DNA of 6,065 nt from JACKAN01 sp964502735 (GTDB lineage: Bacteria > Bdellovibrionota > Bdellovibrionia > Bdellovibrionales > UBA1609), in contig CAZCYD010000098.1 in assembly GCA_964502735.1 (NCBI GenBank), forward strand, positions 1 through 6,065, read 5' to 3'. The notes below the pieces were generated by a model that ran no database searches, was not told where the DNA came from, and saw nothing but the letters and a program-made list of their open reading frames with translations. A program made the position numbers and the translations under genes. Shown piece after piece: positions 1-5,320 of this stretch. Every line of letters starts with the position of its first letter. The stretch's first letter is position 1.

Positions 1-362
1 CCCATCGTTTGCGGCGTTTCGCTTCAGGACTTTTATTCGTCGACTCCCAAAGTACTCGTAGCAATTTTCATGCGGCAACCTTCATCCTTGAGAATATTGA
101 ACCCGAGTCCTGTCCTCTCTCTATGACATCAACTATGTCTTGGCATATTTCACGATCCGCAACTCAAAATTAACACGAACTCTCCATTCTGTGTTATAAA
201 ACTTGCCCTGTGTTTGAATTTAATCCGAGTATTAAAGGCATTGTATATGCTGAAGGCTTATCTTTGCCGAAACACAGGTAAATTTCACCCTTAAACCATC
301 GTGAAACAAGCTTAGGAACTAAAATACACCTATCTATTTGAATTCATTGAGTTATAATTTTC
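1..362. other. Left flank without a confident gene
   Basis: No reading frame here has the length, start codon and ribosome binding site of a gene. On the + strand, one frame is open from the edge to about 173 and another to about 126, with no recognisable product. On the - strand, a frame is open from 343 down to a TAA at 194-196. Its translation looks protein-like (it ends in MPLILGLNSNTGQVL), but it has no ATG until close to the end and is preceded by an in-frame stop, so it could at most be a decayed remnant. Other short protein-like - strand stretches lie between 80 and 230 in shifted frames. This could be an eroded gene or ordinary intergenic DNA. I did not recognise a tRNA or other RNA gene. 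Confidence 0.45.
207..278. repeat. 9-bp perfect inverted repeat with a 54-nt spacer
   Basis: CCTGTGTTT at 207-215 is perfectly complementary to AAACACAGG at 270-278. The spacer contains a minor GCAT/ATGC pair at 238-241 and 247-250. No T run follows the right arm, so it is not a standard terminator. It could be a structured RNA element, a binding site pair, or chance. Confidence 0.35.
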
Positions 363-404
363 TGTAGCAAAGCGCTGCTTTATGCTACAATAGAGATGTG
401 TAGC
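363..404. promoter_or_regulatory. Probable autoregulatory operator of the toxin-antitoxin operon
   Basis: A nested palindrome is visible: TGTAGC (363-368), AAAGC (369-373), a GCT centre, GCTTT (377-381), then GCTACA (384-389), broken only by a two-base AT insertion. A further direct copy of TGTAGC lies at 399-404. The outer hexamers are 21 bp apart centre to centre, about two helical turns, which suits a dimeric repressor binding one face of the DNA. The palindrome overlaps the putative -10 at 386-391. Type II antitoxins commonly repress their own promoter through such sites. That this antitoxin binds here is inferred from position and symmetry. Confidence 0.6.
383..391 (+). promoter_or_regulatory. 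Putative extended -10 promoter of the antitoxin-toxin operon
   Basis: TGCTACAAT (383-391) fits the extended -10 form TGnTAnAAT and lies 36 bp before the antitoxin start. No good -35 hexamer sits 17 bp upstream, which the extended -10 may offset. A perfect TATAAT at 353-358 is an alternative -10, but it also lacks a clear -35 element. Overlap of the 383-391 element with the palindrome favours it as the regulated promoter. Confidence 0.45.
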
Positions 405-413
405 TAACCATTT

Positions 414-423
414 AAAGGGAGGT
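414..423 (+). promoter_or_regulatory. Strong ribosome binding site of the antitoxin
   Basis: AAAGGGAGGT lies five bases (counted from GGAGG) before the ATG at 428. It is the strongest Shine-Dalgarno match in the window. The toxin start at 841 has no comparable site, so the antitoxin is expected to be translated more strongly than the toxin. Confidence 0.75.
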
Positions 424-427
424 ATTT

Positions 428-844
428 ATGGCAAACCCTATTCGGCTCAGTGAGGAGCTTTTAGAAGAAGCTGAAAAACAAACAAAACAGAGTTTTAGGT
501 CTGTCCCTAAGCAAATTGAATTTTGGGCATCTATTGGTAAGGAGGTTGAATCTTCTATGACTCCTGCGGATATAGTCGCACTTGCTAATGGTGAAGTAGA
601 AATTAAAATTTCACGCAAAAAATCAGAGCCTGTAGATTTTGATAAAGTATTTTCTGATATTGAGGCGGATAGAAAGAGTGGCAAATTAAGTGCAAAGATG
701 GTTCAAGGTGACGTATGGTACGAAGAAAGTAAGGAGTATCCAGACCTTCTTGTTAGAGTTAGTCATGGTAAAAAAGAACTAGGCAAGTTTAAAGATGGAA
801 AATTTCAAGCTATAAAGAAAACGCAACGGCAACTAAATAGATGA
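428..844 (+). CDS. ParD-like antitoxin (first gene of a toxin-antitoxin operon)
   Basis: This 138-residue protein is the likely antitoxin for the kinase toxin encoded next. Its N-terminus (PIRLSEELLEEA, residues 4-15, then RSVPKQIEFWASIGK, residues 24-38) matches the ribbon-helix-helix-like pattern of the ParD-like antitoxin family: a short strand, a charged helix and a 'RSxPKQIExWxxIG' helix. This part would dimerise and bind DNA. The central stretch (about 46-60, ADIVALANGEVEIKI) also fits the family. The longer C-terminal half (about 70-138), lysine-rich with a WYEES segment and a basic end, is the probable toxin-neutralising part; that is inferred. The start is set by the strong binding site at 414-423. 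The stop overlaps the toxin start by four bases (ATGA). It probably represses its own promoter through the palindrome at 363-404. ParD-like proteins are usually linked with ParE/RelE-type toxins, so the zeta-type partner is notable. Confidence 0.82.
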   Translation: MANPIRLSEELLEEAEKQTKQSFRSVPKQIEFWASIGKEVESSMTPADIVALANGEVEIKISRKKSEPVDFDKVFSDIEADRKSGKLSAKMVQGDVWYEESKEYPDLLVRVSHGKKELGKFKDGKFQAIKKTQRQLNR

Positions 845-1416
845 AGAAACAACTTTGGATATTAGCAGGTGGAAATGGAGCTGGTAAATCTAGTTTTTAT
901 GAAAGTTATTTGAAGCCATATGATATATCTTTTGTAAATGCGGATAGGATCGCAAAAGAAGTATCTGGTAAGATTGATGCTAAGGTGAGTAGGCAGGCTC
1001 AAGAGCAAGCTATGGCGGTTTGCGAACAAAAATTAAAAGACGGCGAAACGTTTTGTTTTGAAACTGTATTTTCACATCCATCTAAAATTGATCTAATTAT
1101 GAAGGCTAAAAAACTAGGTTATGAAGTCAACTTAGTATTCATTCACTTAAGTAGTTCCACCTTAAATAAAGCTCGTGTTTTGCAGAGAGTAAAATTAGGA
1201 GGACACAAAGTGCCTACTAAGAAAATTGAATCACGAATCCCTCGCACAATAGAAAATATTAAAAAAGCAGTTAAAAATATTGATAATGTTAAGTTGATTG
1301 ATAATTCATCAGTAGATGATCCTTTAAAAATAATTGTGGTTATAAAAAATCAAAAAATAGTTCGTAAAGAAGAACCTCTGCCGGATTGGGCTGGTGAAAT
1401 TATCGGGGAGTTATAG
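841..1416 (+). CDS. Zeta-toxin-family P-loop kinase (toxin of the pair)
   Basis: This 191-residue protein has the motif set of zeta/PezT toxins, which phosphorylate UDP-N-acetylglucosamine and so block cell-wall synthesis. Motifs in order: Walker A GGNGAGKS (10-17, Lys16); the NAD motif with Asp35, the expected catalytic base; FETVFSH (73-79, Glu74) for substrate binding; and the RVLQRVKLGGHKVP block (112-125) followed by Arg132 and Arg135, supplying phosphate-contacting arginines. All key residues appear intact, so it is probably active. It is shorter than streptococcal zeta (about 287 residues) and is close to a bare kinase core. Its ATG lies inside the ATGA overlap with the antitoxin and has no evident Shine-Dalgarno site, so translation is probably coupled to the antitoxin. 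The gene is more AT-rich than the peptidase genes downstream, consistent with horizontal transfer. The family is well supported; the exact substrate is not shown by the sequence. Confidence 0.87.
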   Translation: MKKQLWILAGGNGAGKSSFYESYLKPYDISFVNADRIAKEVSGKIDAKVSRQAQEQAMAVCEQKLKDGETFCFETVFSHPSKIDLIMKAKKLGYEVNLVFIHLSSSTLNKARVLQRVKLGGHKVPTKKIESRIPRTIENIKKAVKNIDNVKLIDNSSVDDPLKIIVVIKNQKIVRKEEPLPDWAGEIIGEL

Positions 1417-1418
1417 TC

Positions 1419-1515
1419 TGATCTTTACCCCATTTAGTGGACACGGTTTTTATGAAGCCAACGCAAGTTTTTCGTACTCAACTGGACTCACATTAAAATT
1501 AAAGTGAATAGAGGC
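1419..1515 (-). mobile_element. Decayed right end of an IS3-family insertion sequence
   Basis: The tip is TGATCTTTACCCCATTTAGT (1419-1438), continuing GGACACG. This resembles the terminal inverted repeats of IS3-family elements: TG at the tip, a CCCC block, then AGTGGACA. Just inside it, on the - strand, are the last codons of a transposase (separate entry). This is the arrangement expected at the right end of such an element, where the orfB stop lies about 30 bp from the terminus. The tip lies two bases after the toxin stop codon. No matching left end is visible in the window, and the right-hand limit of the remnant is approximate. The family assignment is from memory of typical ends, not a search. 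Confidence 0.55.
1450..1515 (-). pseudogene. C-terminal remnant of an IS3-family transposase (rve/DDE type)
   Basis: Read on the - strand, codons ending in TAA (1450-1452) give NFNVSPVEYEKLALAS, preceded by IHF. This matches the usual C-terminus of IS3 orfB proteins, where 'R.HS.LGY.SP.EYE' precedes a short variable tail. Upstream of about 1515 the frame stays open to a stop at 1567-1569 but no longer looks like transposase, and the catalytic DDE core is absent. It is a non-functional fragment. The match is short, so confidence rests on it coinciding with an IS-like terminus. Confidence 0.5.
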
Positions 1516-1620
1516 AAGGGCACATGTCAAATCTTGTGTAAAAAATGGCACCGCATTTGTGTTTATTTAATAATCAGGGTAAGGTCTAAAATAAGTTTTG
1601 ACTTTAAGTAAAAGTGCAGC

Positions 1621-1626
1621 GAGGAG
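1621..1626 (+). promoter_or_regulatory. Ribosome binding site deciding the start of the prolyl oligopeptidase
   Basis: GAGGAG lies seven bases before ATG 1634 and four before ATG 1631. The seven-base spacing favours 1634. A TTG at 1598 in the same frame has no binding site before it, and starting there would add 12 residues to an otherwise normal lipoprotein signal peptide. Confidence 0.65.
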
Positions 1627-1633
1627 AATCATG

Positions 1634-3748
1634 ATGAAAAATCATCTATCACTTAAATCGATATTTATTTTTACCTTGGGGTTTGCGGTGTTGGGTTGTG
1701 TCTCTTTAGCTGGTAGAGAAGTAAAAGACCCATTTTTATGGCTAGAAGAAATTGAAGGTCAGAAAGCCTTAGATTGGGTAGATTCTCAAAACAAGAAAAC
1801 ATTAGATGCGCTGACTTCAGATCCACAATATGAAGACTTCGAAAATTACATGAAGCAGGTGTTGATGGCTAAAGATCGTATTCCCACGGGTCAAATTCGT
1901 GATGGTTACGTATACAACTTTTGGCAGGATAAAAAAAATGTAAGAGGTCTTTGGCGGCGAGTGAAGCAAGAGAATTATTTTCGGCAAAGTCCTCAGTGGA
2001 CAACACTGCTGAGCATTGACGAACTGGCCGAAAAAGAAAATCAAAACTGGGTTTTTAAGAGGGTGGAGTGTGCAGTCGACGCTCCTAACCTCTGTTTGAT
2101 TTTTCTATCACAAGGGGGAAAAGATGCCACCGTTGTCAGGGAATTTGACCTCACAACAAAGAGTTTTGTTTCGTCAGGATTTGTACTTCCTGAGGCTAAA
2201 ACTTCTGTTCGTTGGTGGGATCAAAACCACTTGTTGGTTGCCACTGATTTTGGTCCTGGCACGGTAACGACTTCTGGCTACCCTAGAATTGTAAAAGTTT
2301 GGAAGAGGGGAACTCCCCTGTCTGAGGCTAAAACTTTATTTTCGGGGAGGGAGCAAGACGTTTATATCTCTGCGCATAGGGAATATGGGTCAGGAGGGAG
2401 ATGGGGTGTTGTAAGTCAGTCCATTTCTTTTTATGACTCTAAAACTTATGTGTTTCGAGACATAGAGAATCCACAGCTTATGGAGCTCCCGATTCCCTCC
2501 GACGCCGAATACGAGGGGGTGTTTAATAAACAAGTTCTTGTTAATTTAAAATCAGATTGGTCTGTGCAAGGACAAGTTTTCTCATCGGGTTCGATTGTTA
2601 GTTTTAATATAGATGAGTTTATGACTAGAAAGCAGCTACCTAAAGTGGATTTAATGTTTAAAGCCCAGAGTCATCAAGCTGTTCAGAGTTTGTTAATTAC
2701 GCGTTCGGCGGTTCTACTCAACTTATTGGAAGACGTGAAACCAAAGATTGTAATGTATCAAAAAAGGGGATCGCGCTGGATAAGTCGCCATATTAAACTG
2801 CCTGGAGAGGGTTCCCTTTACATCATTGATTCCCGCAAGGACAGTGGATTGGTTCAATTCACTTATCAGAATTATTTGAATCCAACGGAGCTCTATTATT
2901 TGGACGTTGTGAGTAGAGATGTAGAAAGAGTCAAAAGACTTCCAGCTAAGTTTGATGCCAGTGGGTATGTTGTTCAACAGCAATTTGCTGTTAGCCGTGA
3001 TGGCACTAAAGTGCCTTACTTTGTGGTATCTGCAAAAAATTTAAAATTGGATGGAAGTCATAAAACACTACTTTATGGATATGGTGGTTTTCAGGTTTCG
3101 CAAACTCCATTTTACTCTGCGGCCTCTGGTAAGCTGTGGTTAGAGCAAGGAGGAGTACATGTCTATGCCAATATTCGCGGAGGCGGTGAGTATGGACCCA
3201 GTTGGCATCAAGCGGCCCTTAAAGAAAACCGACAACGAGCTTTTGATGATTTTATTGCCATAGCAGAAGATTTAATTTCTCGTAAGGTTACCACACCTGA
3301 AAAATTGGCTATCATGGGGGGCAGCAACGGCGGTCTTTTGGTTTCTGCGGTTATGGTTCAGAGGCCGGAGTTATTTAAAGCCGTCATTTGCCAAGTTCCA
3401 TTAACCGACATGCTGAGGTATCACAAGTTGTTGGCCGGAGCCAGTTGGAAGGGGGAATATGGTGATCCAGAAGATTCTGAAATGAGAAAAGTCTTAAAAG
3501 CGTATTCTCCCTATCACAACATCAAGTTAGATCAAAACTATCCGCACGTGTTATTTGTGACTTCGACAAAGGATGACCGCGTTCACCCAGCACATGCGAG
3601 AAAGTTGGCCGCAAAGATGGAAGAGTTTGGCAAAGACTTCTACTATTTTGAAAATAGAGATGGTGGTCACGGCGTTTCTGCCAATCTAGAAGAGCTAGCC
3701 AAGCGAACGGCTTTGCAATATGTGTATTTACACAGGCTTTTGCAGTAA
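1634..3748 (+). CDS. Prolyl oligopeptidase family serine peptidase (S9A), predicted lipoprotein
   Basis: This 704-residue enzyme is of the S9A type, which cleaves short peptides after proline. Residues 1-21 form a lipoprotein signal peptide with lipobox VLGC (Cys22), so the protein should be lipid-anchored in the envelope. DPFLWLEEIEG (about 32-42) opens the N-terminal S9 domain, and a beta-propeller follows to about residue 420. The catalytic domain carries YGYGGF (Tyr481, oxyanion hole), ANIRGGGEYG, the nucleophile in GGSNGG (Ser564), Trp605 in ASWKGEYG (expected to stack on the P1 proline), DDRVHP (Asp647, with Arg649 for substrate carbonyl binding) and GGHG (His679). Length and motif order are normal, so it looks complete and active. 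The start is chosen from the GAGGAG spacing; ATG 1631 is possible. No convincing promoter was found in 1516-1620. The insertion-sequence scar just upstream suggests the 5' region was rearranged. Confidence 0.93.
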   Translation: MKNHLSLKSIFIFTLGFAVLGCVSLAGREVKDPFLWLEEIEGQKALDWVDSQNKKTLDALTSDPQYEDFENYMKQVLMAKDRIPTGQIRDGYVYNFWQDKKNVRGLWRRVKQENYFRQSPQWTTLLSIDELAEKENQNWVFKRVECAVDAPNLCLIFLSQGGKDATVVREFDLTTKSFVSSGFVLPEAKTSVRWWDQNHLLVATDFGPGTVTTSGYPRIVKVWKRGTPLSEAKTLFSGREQDVYISAHREYGSGGRWGVVSQSISFYDSKTYVFRDIENPQLMELPIPSDAEYEGVFNKQVLVNLKSDWSVQGQVFSSGSIVSFNIDEFMTRKQLPKVDLMFKAQSHQAVQSLLITRSAVLLNLLEDVKPKIVMYQKRGSRWISRHIKLPGEGSLYIIDSRKDSGLVQFTYQNYLNPTELYYLDVVSRDVERVKRLPAKFDASGYVVQQQFAVSRDGTKVPYFVVSAKNLKLDGSHKTLLYGYGGFQVSQTPFYSAASGKLWLEQGGVHVYANIRGGGEYGPSWHQAALKENRQRAFDDFIAIAEDLISRKVTTPEKLAIMGGSNGGLLVSAVMVQRPELFKAVICQVPLTDMLRYHKLLAGASWKGEYGDPEDSEMRKVLKAYSPYHNIKLDQNYPHVLFVTSTKDDRVHPAHARKLAAKMEEFGKDFYYFENRDGGHGVSANLEELAKRTALQYVYLHRLLQ

Positions 3749-3769
3749 CCCAAGTGAACAAGTCGCGTT

Positions 3770-3808
3770 GGGGGGGGTGAGGGGGGAATTTTTGGACCCT
3801 CTGGGGGG
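3770..3808 (+). repeat. G-run cluster downstream of the prolyl oligopeptidase
   Basis: Three long G runs occur on the + strand: eight Gs (3770-3777), six (3781-3786) and six (3803-3808), with GG at 3794-3795 between. The rest of the window is AT-leaning and has nothing similar. The eight-base run can be split into two tracts, so a four-tract G-quadruplex is possible, though one loop would be long. It lies 21 bp after the gene's stop. It does not form a canonical stem plus T-run terminator; a T6 at 3822-3827 follows but with no good stem. It could be a transcript-end structure, a dispersed repeat or a slippage-prone tract. Confidence 0.5.
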
Positions 3809-3894
3809 CACTTTTGGCTAGATTTTTTACAAAAATAACGAAGTTTTTTAGCTGAATCCTGAATAATTACGATAAGTTGTTTGTAAAAACTGGT

Positions 3895-3903
3895 TGGTAT
3901 GGT
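3895..3903 (+). promoter_or_regulatory. Possible promoter of the serine protease gene
   Basis: TGGTATGGT (3895-3903) fits an extended -10 loosely, and TTGTTT (3877-3882) is a weak -35-like element 15 bp upstream. This would give a leader of about 70 nt containing the small hairpin at 3918-3931. The assignment is weak. Confidence 0.25.
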
Positions 3904-3917
3904 ATTCGCATTGTTGT

Positions 3918-3931
3918 GTTCGTAGTCGAAC
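3918..3931 (+). other. Small hairpin in the leader of the serine protease gene
   Basis: GTTCG (3918-3922), loop TAGT, CGAAC (3927-3931) forms a perfect five-base-pair stem with a four-base loop, 45 bases before the start codon. It is too short to be a terminator and no T run follows. It could stabilise the leader or be chance. Confidence 0.25.
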
Positions 3932-3976
3932 GGATTTTGGCGTGTTCTTTGATGATTTTTCATTGAGAGTTTTTTT

Positions 3977-5113
3977 ATGGGTTCATTTAAAAAAAATAAT
4001 CTAATACTTACAGCTTTTTTAGCTCTTGTTTTCTCTTCTTTTTCTGCGGTGGCGGACTCCACCCATTCTCTTAATGGTTTAGCGGATCTCTTGGAATACA
4101 ATGGCTATGATTTGGTTCGACCGGTTTACTACGAAGAATACTCCTCTGGACCAACAGTTATAAAAGACACTGGGGAAGTCGTTTACAGTCCCGGTATGCG
4201 CGGAAAAGATTGTGATAGCACTCGCAGCGGCTCGGACCTTACAGATTATCAAGCCAGAAAAGTTCTATTCGACCAAGGTGATAGGCGAGAGGTTTTAAGA
4301 ACGGCTGAAAATGTTGCGGCAAAATATCCGGAGTCTGTAGGTATTATTAAATGTGTTTACAATGGGAGGACTTACATCAGAGGGTCTGGAAGTCTAGTTG
4401 CATTGGGTGGAGATAAATTTACTACGATAGTCACCAATGCCCATATTTTTAAAGATTTGAAATCAGGTATTGTTTTTAACGACTGTGAGATTACGTTTAA
4501 TCGAGTGAGAAGGAATAGAAATGGCGGAGAAACACTTGTCGAAGATGTTATAAAGATTCCCGCCGGAAAAAATAGATTGATTGGGGATCAGCGCCTAGCT
4601 GATGGGGATGTGGCTTTCGTCAAGATTGATAATCGGGAAGCGTTGGAAAAGTTGAAGTACTATGGAAAGATGAATTTTGGATTTGTTGAAGAGGCTGACT
4701 TAGACAGATTGTACCGATTGGGTACTATAATTGAGCTTATAGCTTACAGTCGTGAGCATAATGCCATTGCGGTTTCTCGTGAGGGGTGCAAAATTGTTCA
4801 GAGAAGGCCGGGAGATCTCACTTATGGAGAAAAGGGTGTTTACATTAATTCGTGTGACCAAAATCCTGGTTCGTCTGGCGGTATTCTCGTGGCTACATTG
4901 AATAATCAGTCGGTGATATTGGGGGTTAATTTTGGGGAAGTTGTAGACAGGGAAATGTATCCCCATGACCCGGAAAAACACAAGAATGGTCGGCCAAATA
5001 ATCTTCCATTTGATCCAAGATATTATACAGGAATGGCGATAAGTCTTGAGAGTCCAACACTTAAGGGGTTCTATGATCAGCTCAAAGCTGAGGCTGAGGG
5101 TCAGTCGCTTTAG
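3977..5113 (+). CDS. Secreted trypsin-like serine protease (clan PA, S1/trypsin-2 type)
   Basis: This 378-residue endopeptidase is predicted to be exported. Residues 1-26 form a Sec signal peptide: basic N-region, hydrophobic core, and AVA before Asp27 as the likely cleavage site. Residues 27 to about 110 are an extension without a recognised domain that could be a propeptide. The chymotrypsin-fold region follows, with the triad in order: His156 in IVTNAHIF, Asp211 in ADGDVAFVKID, and Ser300 in NSCDQNPGSSGGILV. The CD..PGSSGG form resembles the trypsin-2/V8-like subgroup rather than GDSGG of trypsin. Five cysteines remain in the mature part (79, 126, 170, 271, 293), and 271 with 293 could pair near the active site. 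No PDZ domain is present, so it is not a classical HtrA/DegP. GAGAG (3965-3969), seven bases before the ATG, is a modest binding site. The gene lies 228 bp after the oligopeptidase and 207 bp before another exported protein. Target and biological role cannot be read from the sequence. Confidence 0.88.
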   Translation: MGSFKKNNLILTAFLALVFSSFSAVADSTHSLNGLADLLEYNGYDLVRPVYYEEYSSGPTVIKDTGEVVYSPGMRGKDCDSTRSGSDLTDYQARKVLFDQGDRREVLRTAENVAAKYPESVGIIKCVYNGRTYIRGSGSLVALGGDKFTTIVTNAHIFKDLKSGIVFNDCEITFNRVRRNRNGGETLVEDVIKIPAGKNRLIGDQRLADGDVAFVKIDNREALEKLKYYGKMNFGFVEEADLDRLYRLGTIIELIAYSREHNAIAVSREGCKIVQRRPGDLTYGEKGVYINSCDQNPGSSGGILVATLNNQSVILGVNFGEVVDREMYPHDPEKHKNGRPNNLPFDPRYYTGMAISLESPTLKGFYDQLKAEAEGQSL

Positions 5114-5173
5114 GAGATGGTATTCAATTCGGTTTATTCATTTGCAGAACTTGAAAAAGTAACTTCCGACCAT

Positions 5174-5210
5174 TGTAGATTATCGTGTTCGATTGTCAAA
5201 ACTATCTACA
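5174..5210. repeat. 7-bp inverted repeat downstream of the serine protease
   Basis: TGTAGAT (5174-5180) pairs with ATCTACA (5204-5210) across a 23-base loop. No T run follows the right arm, so it is a poor terminator candidate. It sits directly before the partial palindrome at 5211-5230. Confidence 0.3.
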
Positions 5211-5230
5211 GACGAATGAATTCGAATGTC
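5211..5230. promoter_or_regulatory. Partial palindrome with GAAT repeats upstream of the last gene
   Basis: The 20 bases read as GAC, GAAT, GAATTC, GAAT, GTC. The ends (GAC/GTC) and the centre (GAATTC) are self-complementary, while the two flanking GAAT units are direct repeats. It lies about 50 bp upstream of the putative -10 at 5282-5287, where an activator or repressor could bind. Function is speculative. Confidence 0.22.
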
Positions 5231-5278
5231 CCAAATTGAAACACAAAACATATAAGTCTGATGATTGCAAAAAAGTGC

Positions 5279-5287
5279 TGATATACT
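5279..5287 (+). promoter_or_regulatory. Putative extended -10 promoter of the last gene
   Basis: TGATATACT (5279-5287) is a good extended -10 element (TG, one base, TATACT). The sequence 17 bp upstream is a poor -35, which is tolerated by extended -10 promoters. Transcription would begin near 5294, giving a leader of about 27 nt that includes the AGGGG binding site. Confidence 0.5.
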
Positions 5288-5308
5288 AAGTTTGACTATA
5301 TGAGTAGT

Positions 5309-5313
5309 AGGGG
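5309..5313 (+). promoter_or_regulatory. Ribosome binding site of the last gene
   Basis: AGGGG lies seven bases before ATG 5321. The good spacing and the signal peptide that follows support this start. Confidence 0.55.
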
Positions 5314-5320
5314 CTAGAAA

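Noticed and set aside
95..130. tRNA-like stretch CGAGTCCTGTCCTCTC resembling a tRNA 3' end and possible attachment site
   Set aside because: The T-loop bases and the matching T-stem 5' side are missing, there is no CCA, and no cloverleaf can be drawn around it.
412..684. 90-codon - strand open frame across the antitoxin gene
   Set aside because: It is antisense to a well-supported gene with a strong binding site, and its product has no recognisable features.
1598..1633. TTG start that would extend the prolyl oligopeptidase by 12 residues
   Set aside because: There is no ribosome binding site before 1598, while GAGGAG is correctly spaced before ATG 1634. The shorter form also gives a normal lipoprotein signal peptide.
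3787..3830. Rho-independent terminator after the prolyl oligopeptidase
   Set aside because: There is a T6 at 3822-3827, but no GC-rich stem of useful length directly precedes it. The best pairing (CCC-TCT-GGG) is only three base pairs.
3667..4101. 144-codon open frame on the - strand
   Set aside because: It overlaps the ends of two strong + strand genes and reads through the G-run cluster. Its translation is low in pattern and shows no domain, so it is a shadow frame.
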